Under the pieces are notes generated by a model. The model was not told the DNA's origin, made no database searches, and saw only the letters and a list, made by a program, of their open reading frames with translations. Positions 37,019 to 47,175 of a stretch of DNA of 47,175 nt are shown here, in pieces (positions within the stretch are counted from its first letter, which is position 1; each line of letters begins with the position of its first letter). This stretch comes from Mycobacteriaceae bacterium (lineage in GTDB: Bacteria > Actinomycetota > Actinomycetes > Mycobacteriales > Mycobacteriaceae). A program made the position numbers and the translations under genes. The DNA is taken from assembly GCA_019245755.1 (NCBI GenBank), contig JAFARC010000046.1:1-47175 (forward strand), in the 5' to 3' direction.

Positions 37019-38440
37019 ATGCGGTACTACTACTCCGCCGATCAGATCCGCGCGGCTGAAGCGCCGCTGCTCGCCAGCCTGCCCGACGGTGCGCTGATGC
37101 GCCGCGCCGCCTACGGGCTGCACACGGTGATCGCCCGCGAGCTCGACACCCGGACCGGCGGGTTGACCGGGCGGCGGGTGTGCGCGGTCGTCGGCTCCGG
37201 CGACAACGGCGGGGATGCGCTGTGGGCCGCGACGTTCCTCAAACGCCGCGGCGCCGGTGTCTTCGCGGTACTGCTCGACCCGCAACGCACCCATCGCAGG
37301 GCGCTGGCGGCGTTCCTGAGTGCCGGCGGCCGCGTCGTCGACAGCGTTCCGGACGGAATTGATCTGGTCATCGACGGCGTGGTCGGCATCTCCGGTTCCG
37401 GCCCGTTGCGGCCCCAAGCTGCCGAACTGTTCGCTGCCGTCGACCAACTCGGCATCCCGGTAGTCGCGGTCGACATCCCCAGCGGCGTCGATGTGCAGAC
37501 CGGCGCCACCGCCGGGCCGCACGTGTGCGCCGCGTTGACGGTGACCTTCGGCGGCCTGAAACCGGTTCACGCCCTGGGTGATTGCGGGCGTGTCGAACTC
37601 GTCGACATCGGCCTGGACCTGCCGGAGACCGACATCCTGGGCTTCCAGGCCGCCGAGGTCAGGGCCCGCTGGCCGGTGCCGGGGCCGCACGACGACAAGT
37701 ACACCCAGGGCGTCACCGGCATTCTGGCGGGATCGGCCACCTACCCCGGTGCGGCGGTGCTGTGCACGGGCGCCGCGGTAGCGGCGACCTCCGGCATGGT
37801 CCGCTACGCGGGCACCGCGGCTGCACAGGTGCTTTCGCACTGGCCGGAGGTGATCGCGTCGCAAAGCGCCGAGACCGCCGGGCGCGTGCAGGCCTGGGCG
37901 GTCGGACCCGGGCTCGGCACCGACCAGGCCGGCGCGTCGGCGTTGTGGTTCGCGCTGGATACCGACCTGCCGGTGATCGTTGACGCCGACGCGCTGACGA
38001 TCCTCGCCTCGCACCCCAACCTCGTCACTTCCCGCACCGCGCCCACGGTGCTGACCCCGCACGCGGGCGAGTTCGCGCGGCTTTCCGGCGCGCCGCCGGG
38101 TGACGACCGGATCGCCGCGACCCGTGAGCTTGCCGATCGGTTCGGTGTCGTGGTGCTGCTCAAGGGCAATGTCACCGTGATCGCCGAGCCGGGCGGACCC
38201 GTCTACCTCAGCCCCGCCGGGCAGTCCTGGGCCGCGACCGCCGGCTCCGGCGACGTGCTGTCCGGGATGATCGGCGCGCTGCTGGCCGCCGGCCTGCCCG
38301 CGGGCAAAGCAGCCGCCGCCGCGGCCTTCGTGCATGCCCGCGCGGCCAACCTCTCCGCCGCCGATCCCGGTCCGCGCGCCGCGCCGACATCGGCGTCTCG
38401 CATCCTCGCCCACATTCGCTCCGCCATCGCCACCCTGTAA
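37019..38440 (+). CDS. nnr: Bifunctional NAD(P)H-hydrate epimerase and dehydratase
   Basis: This 473-residue fusion repairs hydrated NAD(P)H. The N-terminal epimerase half (about 1-215) shows VVGSGDNGGDALWAATFLKR and VVAVDIPSGVDVQTG. The C-terminal ADP-dependent dehydratase half (about 225-473) shows VLTPHAGEFARLSG, VVLLKGNVTVIAEP and the catalytic AATAGSGDVLSGMIGALLAA. The ATG at 37019 is 56 bp after glmS and gadB follows after 14 bp, so the three may be co-transcribed. Equivalent to Rv3433c; the small genes Rv3435c and Rv3434c found between glmS and nnr in M. tuberculosis are missing here. Confidence 0.95.
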   Translation: MRYYYSADQIRAAEAPLLASLPDGALMRRAAYGLHTVIARELDTRTGGLTGRRVCAVVGSGDNGGDALWAATFLKRRGAGVFAVLLDPQRTHRRALAAFLSAGGRVVDSVPDGIDLVIDGVVGISGSGPLRPQAAELFAAVDQLGIPVVAVDIPSGVDVQTGATAGPHVCAALTVTFGGLKPVHALGDCGRVELVDIGLDLPETDILGFQAAEVRARWPVPGPHDDKYTQGVTGILAGSATYPGAAVLCTGAAVAATSGMVRYAGTAAAQVLSHWPEVIASQSAETAGRVQAWAVGPGLGTDQAGASALWFALDTDLPVIVDADALTILASHPNLVTSRTAPTVLTPHAGEFARLSGAPPGDDRIAATRELADRFGVVVLLKGNVTVIAEPGGPVYLSPAGQSWAATAGSGDVLSGMIGALLAAGLPAGKAAAAAAFVHARAANLSAADPGPRAAPTSASRILAHIRSAIATL

Positions 38441-38454
38441 CGGAAAGGACCTCA

Positions 38455-39849
38455 ATGCCCCGCATATCCCACTCGACGCCATCGATCGCACCGGCCTACA
38501 CGGCTCGGTTGTTCACCGCTCCGGTGCCGTCGCTGCGCTTGCCCGACGAGACGATGGATCCGGACGCGGCCTACCTGTTCATCCACGACGAGCTGATGCT
38601 CGACGGCAGTTCACGGCTGAACCTGGCCACGTTCGTCACCACCTGGATGGAGCCGCAGGCCGAGAAGCTGATGGCCGAGACGTTCGACAAGAACATGATC
38701 GACAAGGACGAATACCCGGCCACCGCGGCGATCGAATCACGGTGCGTGTCGATGGTCGCCGACCTGTTCCACGCCGAGGATTTGCGCGATGACGACCCGC
38801 TTAGCGCCATCGGGGTGTCCACGATCGGTTCCAGCGAGGCGGTGATGCTGGGCGGGTTGGCGTTGAAGTGGCGGTGGAAGCAGCGGGTCGGTGCCGGAAA
38901 AGACGGAGCCGGGCGGACCCGCACGCCGAATCTGGTGCTGGGGTCCAACGTGCAGGTGGTCTGGGAGAAGTTCTGCCGGTACTTCGAGGTCGAACCGCGA
39001 TACCTGCCGATGGCGAAGGGCCGCTACGTGATCACCCCGGAGCAGGTCGTCGACGCGGTCGACGAGGATACGATCGGCGTGGTCGCGATCCTGGGCACCA
39101 CCTACACCGGCGAGTTGGAGCCGATCCGCCAGATCGCCGCGGCGCTGGACAAGCTTGCCGCCGACCGTGGTGTCGACGTACCGATGCACATCGACGCGGC
39201 AAGCGGCGGATTCGTGGTGCCGTTCATCCATCCCGACCTGGAATGGGACTTCCGCCTGCCGCGGGTCGCCTCGATCAACGTCAGCGGCCACAAGTACGGG
39301 CTGACCTATCCGGGCATCGGCTTCGTGGTCTGGCGCAACCGCGAAAGCCTGCCCGAGGAGTTGGTTTTCCGGGTCAACTACCTCGGCGGCGACATGCCGA
39401 CGTTCACGTTGAACTTCTCCCGGCCCGGCAGCCAGGTCATCGGGCAGTACTACAACTTCTTGCGGCTCGGCCGCGCGGGCTACACCCAGGTGATGCAGTC
39501 CCTCGCCGAGACCGCCCGCTGGCTGGCCGACGAACTGGCCACTGGCGAGCACTTCGAGGTGATCTCGGACGGTTCGGCGATACCGGTGGTGGCGTGTCGG
39601 CTGGCCGGTGATTTCGGTTACACCGAGTTCGACGTGTCCGCCGCCCTGCGGTCCTATGGCTGGCAGGTGCCGGCCTACACGATGCCCCACGACGCCGCCG
39701 ACGTCTCGGTCCTGCGCATCGTGGTGCGCGAGGGGTTCTCCACCGATTTGGCGCGGTCGCTGCGCGACGATGTCAAGGCGGTCCTGGCGCATCTCGACGA
39801 GCTCAAACCCCAGGGCCTTTTCAACAACCAGCGGCATTTCGCCCACTGA
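38455..39849 (+). CDS. gadB: Glutamate decarboxylase
   Basis: This 464-residue PLP enzyme converts glutamate to GABA, consuming a proton. The PLP lysine is in [31 protein letters not shown] holds the cofactor Asp. The N-terminus ([17 protein letters not shown]) and [18 protein letters not shown] fit bacterial GadB. Length matches Rv3432c (460). It may support pH homeostasis or the GABA shunt; no GABA antiporter is nearby. The ATG at 38455 follows GGAAAGGACC. alr follows after 62 bp. Confidence 0.96.
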   Translation: MPRISHSTPSIAPAYTARLFTAPVPSLRLPDETMDPDAAYLFIHDELMLDGSSRLNLATFVTTWMEPQAEKLMAETFDKNMIDKDEYPATAAIESRCVSMVADLFHAEDLRDDDPLSAIGVSTIGSSEAVMLGGLALKWRWKQRVGAGKDGAGRTRTPNLVLGSNVQVVWEKFCRYFEVEPRYLPMAKGRYVITPEQVVDAVDEDTIGVVAILGTTYTGELEPIRQIAAALDKLAADRGVDVPMHIDAASGGFVVPFIHPDLEWDFRLPRVASINVSGHKYGLTYPGIGFVVWRNRESLPEELVFRVNYLGGDMPTFTLNFSRPGSQVIGQYYNFLRLGRAGYTQVMQSLAETARWLADELATGEHFEVISDGSAIPVVACRLAGDFGYTEFDVSAALRSYGWQVPAYTMPHDAADVSVLRIVVREGFSTDLARSLRDDVKAVLAHLDELKPQGLFNNQRHFAH

Positions 39850-39911
39850 ACGCGCCACGGCCGGCACACCGCGCCGCGGGCTTCTGGGACAATCGTCAGC
39901 GGTGATCTGAC

Positions 39912-41087
39912 ATGCACACGATTCCGCTGGCCACCCCGCCCGACACCGGGCCCAACACCTCGGCCGAAGCCGTGGTCGACCTCGACGCGATCGTCAACAA
40001 CGTCCGGGTGCTGCGCGAGCACGCCGGCGACGCGGCCGTGATGGCCGTGGTGAAGGCCGACGGCTACGGGCACGGGGCGAACCGCGTTGCCCGCGCCGCA
40101 CTGGCGGCAGGTGCCGCCGAACTCGGCGTGGCAACGACCGACGAGGCGCTCGAGCTGCGCCGCGACGGGATAACCGCGCCGGTGCTGTCGTGGCTGCACG
40201 CGCCGGGCAGTGACTTCGCGCCCGCGCTGCGGTCCGACATCCAGATCGCAGTGTCATCGGTGCGTCAACTCGGTGAGCTGCTCGACGCGGTCCGGCGCAC
40301 CGGCATCACCGCGTCTGTCACGGTCAAGGTCGACACCGGCCTGAACCGCAACGGGGTCAGCGCAGCGGAGTACCCGGTGATGCTCGACGCGCTACTGCGC
40401 GCACAGGCCGACGGGGCCGTCCGCGTGCGGGGTCTGATGACCCACCTGGTGCATGCTGACGATCCCGAGCATCCCACCAACGACCTTCAGTCGCAGCGCT
40501 TTTCGGACATGCTGGCGCAGGCCCGGGCTGCCGGGGTGCGCTACGAGATCGCGCATCTGTCGAATTCGCCGGCCGCGATGTCGCGCAAAGACCTCGCCTA
40601 CGACATGGTCCGGCCCGGGATCGCGGTGTACGGGTTGAGCCCGATCCCAGAACGTGGTCAGATGGGCCTGGTGCCCGCAATGACGCTCAGATGCTCTGTT
40701 GCGCTGGTGAAGTCGGTGTGCGCCGGTGAGGGCGTGTCGTACGGCCACACCTGGGTCGCCGAGCGTGACACCACACTGGCGCTGATGCCAATCGGCTACG
40801 CCGACGGCGTCTACCGGGCCTTGAGCGGGCGCATCGACGTCCTTATCAACGGCCGGCTGCGGCGCGGTGTCGGACGGATCTGCATGGACCAGTTCGTCGT
40901 CGACCTCGGACCGAACGAGACCAACGTCCGCGAGGGCGACACCGCCGTGCTGTTTGGTCCCGGCACCGAAGGGGAACCGACCGCTCAGGACTGGGCGGAC
41001 CTCCTCGGCACCATCCACTACGAGGTCGTGACCAGCCCGCGTGGCCGGGTGACGCGTGTCTATCGTGAGGCCGGCCGAATTGGCTGA
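39912..41087 (+). CDS. alr: Alanine racemase
   Basis: This 391-residue PLP enzyme supplies D-alanine for peptidoglycan. The PLP lysine is in [16 protein letters not shown], the partner Tyr in [16 protein letters not shown], and [12 protein letters not shown] and [13 protein letters not shown] complete the family pattern. The ATG at 39912 is used; a GTG at 39901 would not be preceded by a better site. The genes between gadB and alr in M. tuberculosis (Rv3431c-Rv3424c, including mobile and hypothetical genes) are absent. The 3' end overlaps the following hydrolase by 32 bp. Equivalent to Rv3423c. Confidence 0.97.
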   Translation: MHTIPLATPPDTGPNTSAEAVVDLDAIVNNVRVLREHAGDAAVMAVVKADGYGHGANRVARAALAAGAAELGVATTDEALELRRDGITAPVLSWLHAPGSDFAPALRSDIQIAVSSVRQLGELLDAVRRTGITASVTVKVDTGLNRNGVSAAEYPVMLDALLRAQADGAVRVRGLMTHLVHADDPEHPTNDLQSQRFSDMLAQARAAGVRYEIAHLSNSPAAMSRKDLAYDMVRPGIAVYGLSPIPERGQMGLVPAMTLRCSVALVKSVCAGEGVSYGHTWVAERDTTLALMPIGYADGVYRALSGRIDVLINGRLRRGVGRICMDQFVVDLGPNETNVREGDTAVLFGPGTEGEPTAQDWADLLGTIHYEVVTSPRGRVTRVYREAGRIG

Positions 41088-42288
41088 CCATACACCGCGG
41101 CGCAGAGGCAGCAGTCTCGACGAGAGGCTGGCGCGCCGGGCGGCGAAAAGTGCTGAGCGGCTGGTCCGCACGACCACTGGAGAGCGCTTGCGGGGCCGCC
41201 GCGCCCGCCAGGCCGGCTGGATGGCCGGTGTCGCGGGACTGACCGCGGTCGGCACGGTCGCCGGCGTGACCGCCGCCCGGTCGCTCGGCAAGCGCAAAGA
41301 TGCCGACGATCCCTGGGCCGGGGAGAACTTCGACCTGCTCGACGCCGACCGTGCTGCGGTGGTGACGACTTCGGACGGGGTGCCGCTGGCGGTGCGCGTG
41401 GTCGGGCCCGAGGATGCAGCGCTGACCGTCGTTTTCGCGCACGGATTCTGTATGTGCATGGGTGCCTTCCATTTTCAGCGTGCTCGGCTGGAAAGCGAAT
41501 GGGGCCAGCAGGTGCGGATGGTGTTCTACGACCAGCGCGGCCACGGCCAATCCGGCGAGGCGCCCACCGAGACCTACACCGTGACGCAGCTCGGACGCGA
41601 CCTGGAAACCGTGCTGCAGGTGCTGGTCCCGCGGGGCCCGATGGTGTTGGTGGGCCACTCGATGGGCGGCATGACGGTGCTCTCGCACGCCCGGCAGTAT
41701 CCGCAGCGGTACGGCAGCCGAATCGTCGGTGTGGCGCTGATCTCCTCGGCCGCCGAGGGCCTGTCGCGGTCTCCGCTGGGTGAGATCCTGCAGAATCCGG
41801 CGCTGGAAGGTGTGCGCTTCGCGGCCCGGTATGCGCCCAGGCTGGTGCTTCGCGGCCGCGGCGCTGCGCGCTCGGTCCTGAGCCCGATCCTGCGCGCCGC
41901 GTCCTACGGTGACGACAAGGTCAGCCCGAGTGTTGTGGCGTTCTCCGAGAAGATGATTCATAACACAGCGGTCGCCACGATGGTGGAGTTTCTGCATGCG
42001 CTCGAAGTCCACGACGAGAGCGCCGCGCTGCCGGTGCTGGCCAACATTCCCGCGCTGATTGCCTGTGGCGATCACGATTCGCTCACCCCGCCGGCGCATT
42101 CCGAGGAGATGGCGGCTGCGCTTCCGAAATCCGAACTCGTGGTCGTTGCCGGAGCAGGCCATCTCGTGCAGTTGGAGCAGCCCGACGTCATCGACGACGC
42201 CCTGGTCCGGCTGGTGGAACGCGCGACGCCGTCGAAACTCGTGGCGTTCACCCGTAGGCTTCGCCAGAAGATCAGGCCGCATGGGTGA
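41056..42288 (+). CDS. Membrane-anchored alpha/beta-hydrolase
   Basis: This 410-residue protein has a basic N-terminus, a probable membrane segment near residues 54-75 ([20 protein letters not shown]) and an alpha/beta-hydrolase fold with a complete triad: Ser202 in [13 protein letters not shown], Asp in [14 protein letters not shown], and His in [14 protein letters not shown]. The phrase [15 protein letters not shown] is typical of epoxide hydrolase/haloperoxidase-type members. GTG 41056 (or GTG 41065) lies inside alr and the 3' end overlaps tsaE by 8 bp, so it is embedded in a coupled alr-tsaE-tsaB-rimI-tsaD chain. I recall no such gene between alr and Rv3422c in M. tuberculosis. Substrate unknown. 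Confidence 0.85.
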   Translation: MSIVRPAELADHTPRRRGSSLDERLARRAAKSAERLVRTTTGERLRGRRARQAGWMAGVAGLTAVGTVAGVTAARSLGKRKDADDPWAGENFDLLDADRAAVVTTSDGVPLAVRVVGPEDAALTVVFAHGFCMCMGAFHFQRARLESEWGQQVRMVFYDQRGHGQSGEAPTETYTVTQLGRDLETVLQVLVPRGPMVLVGHSMGGMTVLSHARQYPQRYGSRIVGVALISSAAEGLSRSPLGEILQNPALEGVRFAARYAPRLVLRGRGAARSVLSPILRAASYGDDKVSPSVVAFSEKMIHNTAVATMVEFLHALEVHDESAALPVLANIPALIACGDHDSLTPPAHSEEMAAALPKSELVVVAGAGHLVQLEQPDVIDDALVRLVERATPSKLVAFTRRLRQKIRPHG

Positions 42289-42736
42289 TACCGCGATGCT
42301 GCCGTCGGTCGATGCCACGTTCGCGCTCGGCGAGCGACTCGGTGCGCAGCTGCGTGCCGGCGACGTAGTGGTGCTGTCGGGGCCGCTTGGTGCCGGAAAA
42401 ACGGTGCTTGCCAAGGGCATTGCGCAGGCGATGGATGTCGAGGGCCCCGTGACGTCACCGACGTTCGTGTTGGCCAGGGTGCACCCTGCCCGACGCGAGG
42501 GCGCGCCCGCCATGGTGCACGTCGACATGTACCGCCTGCTCGACCACACCGGCGCGGACCTGCTGGGCGAGCTGGATTCGCTCGACCTCGACACCGACCT
42601 CGACGACGCCGTCGTGGTGGTCGAATGGGGCGAGGGCCTGGTCGAGCGGCTCTCCGAGCGTCACCTCGACGTGCGGCTGCACCGCGGCGTCGGCTCCGAC
42701 GTGCGCACCGCGACGTGGGAATGGACCCGCAGATGA
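42281..42736 (+). CDS. tsaE: tRNA threonylcarbamoyladenosine biosynthesis ATPase TsaE
   Basis: This 151-residue P-loop ATPase has Walker A VVLSGPLGAGKTVLAKGIAQ, TSPTFVLARVHPA, MVHVDMYRL and a C-terminal VVVEWGEGLVERL segment, the standard TsaE order. It works with TsaB and TsaD in making t6A37 in ANN-decoding tRNAs; all three are in this cluster. The start at ATG 42281 overlaps the hydrolase stop; GTG 42284 is an alternative. tsaB begins inside its stop codon. Equivalent to Rv3422c. Confidence 0.95.
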   Translation: MGDTAMLPSVDATFALGERLGAQLRAGDVVVLSGPLGAGKTVLAKGIAQAMDVEGPVTSPTFVLARVHPARREGAPAMVHVDMYRLLDHTGADLLGELDSLDLDTDLDDAVVVVEWGEGLVERLSERHLDVRLHRGVGSDVRTATWEWTRR

Positions 42737-43368
42737 TCGTCCTGGCACTCGACACGTCGACCCCGGCTGTCACCGCCGGACTGGTGCGCCGCACCGCGGC
42801 CGGAGTTGACGCGCTCGCCGAGCGCGTCACGGTTGATCCTCGTGCCCACGCCGAGCGGCTCACCCCGAACGTTCTGGAGGTGCTCGCCGATGTTGAAATA
42901 ACGTTCCGGGAGCTCGCCGCCATCGTGGTGGGGTGTGGCCCCGGACCGTTTACCGGCCTGCGCGTCGGCATGGCCACCGCGGCCGCATACGGCCACGCGC
43001 TGGGGGTCGCCGTGCACGGCGTCTGCAGCCTGGACGCGCTCGGTGTGCTGACTTCCGGGGACGTGCTCGTCGTCACCGACGCCCGGCGCCGTGAGCTCTA
43101 CTGGGCTCGCTATCGCGACGGTGTGCGCGTTGCCGGGCCGGCCGTCGACAGACCGGTCGACGTACCGGTCGGCGCGGCCGCGGCGGTCGCCGGGGCGCCG
43201 GAACACGCCGCGTTGTTCGACCTGCCGCGGCTCGACGCGATCCACCCGACACCCGCCGGGTTGGTGTGCGCCGCCGACTGGACCGCCGCGCCCGGGCCGC
43301 TGGTGCCGATGTATCTGCGTCGACCCGACGCGAAGACGCTGGCCGAGCGGGAGGCATTGGCACGGTGA
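42733..43368 (+). CDS. tsaB: tRNA threonylcarbamoyladenosine biosynthesis protein TsaB
   Basis: This 211-residue actin-like protein, a partner and scaffold of TsaD, begins [20 protein letters not shown] and contains [20 protein letters not shown]. The ATG at 42733 overlaps the tsaE stop (ATGA) and gives the same length as M. tuberculosis Rv3421c; an ATG at 42721 would add four residues. Its own stop overlaps the rimI GTG. It lacks the metal-binding His pair of TsaD, as expected. Confidence 0.95.
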   Translation: MIVLALDTSTPAVTAGLVRRTAAGVDALAERVTVDPRAHAERLTPNVLEVLADVEITFRELAAIVVGCGPGPFTGLRVGMATAAAYGHALGVAVHGVCSLDALGVLTSGDVLVVTDARRRELYWARYRDGVRVAGPAVDRPVDVPVGAAAAVAGAPEHAALFDLPRLDAIHPTPAGLVCAADWTAAPGPLVPMYLRRPDAKTLAEREALAR

Positions 43369-43841
43369 GCGTGACGATCGACGCGCTGACCCGAGCCGAC
43401 GTGGCCCGGTGCGCCGAACTGGAGGCCCAGCTCTTCGAGGGCGACGACCCCTGGCCGGCGTCGGCGTTCCTGCACGAACTCGACGCCCGGCACAACCACT
43501 ACGTCGCCGCCCGCGCCGACGACAAACTCGTCGGCTACGCCGGCGTCGCCCGGCTGGGCCTGCTGCCGCCGCACGAATACGAAGTGCACACCATCGGCGT
43601 CGACGCCGCCTACCAGGGGCAGGGGATCGGTCGGCGGCTGCTGGACGCCCTGCTGGAGTTCACCGGCGGCGGGACGGTGTATCTGGAAGTGCGCACCGAC
43701 AACGCGCCCGCGATGGCGCTGTACCGCCGGGCCGGCTTCCGGGAGGTTGGCCTGCGCAAGCGGTATTACCGCGTCAGCGGCGCCGACGCGTACACGATGC
43801 GGCGGGATCCGCCCGGCTCGGCGAGGCGGCAGGCACCGTGA
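43365..43841 (+). CDS. rimI: Ribosomal-protein-alanine N-acetyltransferase family protein
   Basis: This 158-residue GNAT acetyltransferase has the acetyl-CoA loop [16 protein letters not shown] and the C-terminal [21 protein letters not shown], then [19 protein letters not shown]. The GTG at 43365 overlaps the tsaB stop and gives the M. tuberculosis length (158). RimI acetylates the N-terminus of S18 in E. coli; the mycobacterial enzyme is known to be broader. Its stop overlaps the GTG of tsaD. Confidence 0.93.
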   Translation: MSVTIDALTRADVARCAELEAQLFEGDDPWPASAFLHELDARHNHYVAARADDKLVGYAGVARLGLLPPHEYEVHTIGVDAAYQGQGIGRRLLDALLEFTGGGTVYLEVRTDNAPAMALYRRAGFREVGLRKRYYRVSGADAYTMRRDPPGSARRQAP

Positions 43842-44860
43842 CCGTCGTCCTCGCGATCGAAACCTCCTGCGACGAGACCGGTGTCGGAATCGCCGAGCTG
43901 GGCTCCGACGGCGCGGTGCGGCTCTTGGCCGACGAGGTCGCCTCCAGCGTCGACGAGCATGCCCGCTTCGGCGGCGTTGTGCCCGAGATCGCGTCGCGGG
44001 CCCACCTCGAAGCCCTCCGCCCGACGATGCGTCGCGCGCTCGCGACGGCCGGCGTGGCCAGGCCCGACATCGTGGCCGCGACCATCGGTCCGGGGCTGGC
44101 CGGCGCGCTGCTCGTCGGTGTCGCCGCGGCCAAGGCCTACGCGGCGGCCTGGGACGTGCCGTTCTACGCGGTGAACCACCTCGGTGGTCACCTGGCCGCC
44201 GACGTCTACGACCACGGCCCGCTGCCGGAATGCGTCGGGCTGCTGGTCTCCGGCGGGCACACCAACCTGTTGCATGTGCGCTCGCTGGGCGAGCCGATCG
44301 TCGAACTGGGCAGTACGGTCGACGATGCGGCCGGCGAAGCCTACGACAAGGTGGCGCGCCTGCTCGGGCTGGGTTATCCGGGCGGAAAGGTCCTCGACGA
44401 CCTGGCCCGCACCGGTGACCGCGCGGCGATCGCGTTTCCCCGGGGGATGACCGGGCCGCGGGACGACCCGTATGCGTTCAGCTTCTCCGGCCTGAAGACC
44501 GCCGTGGCGCGGTATCTGGAGGGTCATCCCGATTATCATCCGGCCGACGTGGCCGCCGGGTTCCAGGAGGCGGTCGCCGACGTGCTGACCGGCAAGGCGG
44601 TGCGCGCCGCCACCGATCTGTCGGTGTCCACGCTGTTGATCGCCGGTGGGGTGGCGGCCAACTCGAGGCTGCGTGAGCTGGCAGAACAGCGTTGCGCGGC
44701 GGCAGGACTTACGCTGCGCATGCCGCGACCGCGGCTGTGCACGGACAACGGCGCGATGATCGCGTCCTTCGCGGCGCACCTGGTGGCCGCCGGCGCGGCA
44801 CCGTCTGCGCTGGTCGCGGCCGCCGATCCGGGGCTTCCTGTGGTCTCGTCGAAGGTGTAG
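43838..44860 (+). CDS. tsaD: tRNA N6-adenosine threonylcarbamoyltransferase
   Basis: This 340-residue protein catalyses the final transfer in t6A synthesis. It begins [18 protein letters not shown], with metal histidines in [12 protein letters not shown] and [14 protein letters not shown], the [10 protein letters not shown] nucleotide loop, and [15 protein letters not shown] near the end. The GTG at 43838 overlaps the rimI stop; the frame is open far upstream but that part overlaps tsaB and rimI and is not used. Equivalent to Rv3419c (gcp). It is followed by the groES control region. Confidence 0.96.
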   Translation: MTVVLAIETSCDETGVGIAELGSDGAVRLLADEVASSVDEHARFGGVVPEIASRAHLEALRPTMRRALATAGVARPDIVAATIGPGLAGALLVGVAAAKAYAAAWDVPFYAVNHLGGHLAADVYDHGPLPECVGLLVSGGHTNLLHVRSLGEPIVELGSTVDDAAGEAYDKVARLLGLGYPGGKVLDDLARTGDRAAIAFPRGMTGPRDDPYAFSFSGLKTAVARYLEGHPDYHPADVAAGFQEAVADVLTGKAVRAATDLSVSTLLIAGGVAANSRLRELAEQRCAAAGLTLRMPRPRLCTDNGAMIASFAAHLVAAGAAPSALVAAADPGLPVVSSKV

Positions 44861-44877
44861 CAGACCTGCCTTGAGTG

Positions 44878-44904
44878 CTAGCACTCGCATGTATAGAGTG
44901 CTAG
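44878..44904. promoter_or_regulatory. CIRCE element (HrcA operator) of groES-groEL1
   Basis: CTAGCACTC (44878-44886), a 9-base spacer and GAGTGCTAG (44896-44904) match the CIRCE inverted repeat exactly in arm and spacer length. A second overlapping palindrome, GAGTGCTAGCACTC (44873-44886), shares the left arm. A -10-like TATAGA lies at 44892-44897 inside the spacer, so HrcA binding would block the promoter. It is 135 bp before groES. Confidence 0.93.
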
Positions 44905-45038
44905 GTGGCAGGCGGACAGCTCCCGGGTCGGCACCCGCGACGACGGCGCGAGGGCAGGCGTTATGCCGAACACCTGGTAATTCCGACGATCTGGGGAAGG
45001 CCCCGGATCGCATCCCGATCAACTGGAGGGCTCTAATC

Positions 45039-47046
<2,008 letters not shown>

Positions 47047-47056
47047 GTAACCAACA

Positions 47057-47095
47057 CGAAGCCCCCTGGCGCCCAGAAAGGCCCGGGGGGCTTCG
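47057..47095 (+). terminator. Transcription terminator of groES-groEL1
   Basis: A 10-bp perfect stem, CGAAGCCCCC (47057-47066) and GGGGGCTTCG (47086-47095), starts 11 bases after the groEL1 stop. There is no strong T-run after it, as is usual in mycobacteria. The remaining 80 bp of the window show no gene. Confidence 0.8.
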
Positions 47096-47175
47096 CGTCT
47101 TGGCTCACTCTGTGCTGACGGCGTGGCCCACTTTCGCGCCCTCACCGCAGACCCGCTGCGCGCGAGCATGCCCGC

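Noticed and set aside
36593..38491. 632-codon minus-strand open frame opposite glmS and nnr
   Set aside because: It is an antisense shadow of two well-recognised enzymes, low in complexity.
43091..43837. Long N-terminal extension of tsaD
   Set aside because: It overlaps tsaB and rimI in another frame. TsaD homology begins at the GTG at 43838, giving normal length.

Overview
The window is a piece of a high-GC actinobacterial chromosome and is almost certainly from a Mycobacterium, most likely a non-tuberculous species. The reasons are: an infA-rpmJ-rpsM-rpsK-rpsD-rpoA-rplQ-truA run followed by cutinases; rplM-rpsI-glmM-glmS-nnr-gadB-alr-tsaEB-rimI-tsaD-groES-groEL1 in the order known from M. 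tuberculosis (mirror orientation); a GroEL1 with a histidine-rich tail; and paired F420-type LLM oxidoreductases beside rmlB/rmlC. M. tuberculosis gene order is quoted from memory, and the species cannot be named from sequence alone.

Layout. 0-1.1 kb: a GAF sensor kinase (cut by the window edge) and its NarL-type regulator, with a degenerate HAD protein divergent from them. 1.9-5.6 kb: the valine/isobutyrate catabolic operon mmsA-fadE9-mmsB, in which mmsA has an in-frame amber codon; a near-perfect 22-bp palindrome lies upstream. 5.7-8.0 kb: a secreted GH16 protein and a proline-rich exported protein with an 18-bp tandem repeat. 8.0-14.5 kb (minus strand): one tight cluster comprising a response regulator fused to glutaredoxin-like and thioredoxin-reductase-like domains that lack their redox cysteines, its sensor kinase, two tandem LLM oxidoreductases, rmlB and rmlC.

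14.5-19.2 kb: the alpha operon with truA. The rpmJ-rpsM spacer can fold into a four-way junction, a candidate autoregulatory leader. 19.2-20.6 kb: two cutinases, the second frameshifted.

20.7-31.6 kb is the most unusual part. It lies exactly where M. tuberculosis carries the ESX-4 secretion genes, between the cutinases and rplM, and no ESX-4 gene is present here. Instead there are a fatty-acid alpha-dioxygenase-like heme peroxidase, a LuxR/STAND ATPase, a catalase-related heme protein, a zinc-ribbon/class III cyclase/STAND ATPase and a divergent lipase-like hydrolase. I infer a fatty-acid hydroperoxide (oxylipin) pathway: a lipase frees fatty acid, the dioxygenase makes the 2-hydroperoxide, and the catalase-related protein converts it, under two nucleotide-dependent regulators. 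A 19-bp promoter element (17/19 identical) is shared by the dioxygenase promoter and the cyclase/lipase divergent promoter, which supports co-regulation.

31.7-47.1 kb: housekeeping genes for ribosomal proteins, peptidoglycan precursor synthesis (glmM, glmS, alr), metabolite repair (nnr), glutamate decarboxylase, the t6A tRNA-modification set (tsaE, tsaB, tsaD with rimI) and the CIRCE-controlled groES-groEL1 operon. I found no tRNA, rRNA, insertion sequence or CRISPR array.
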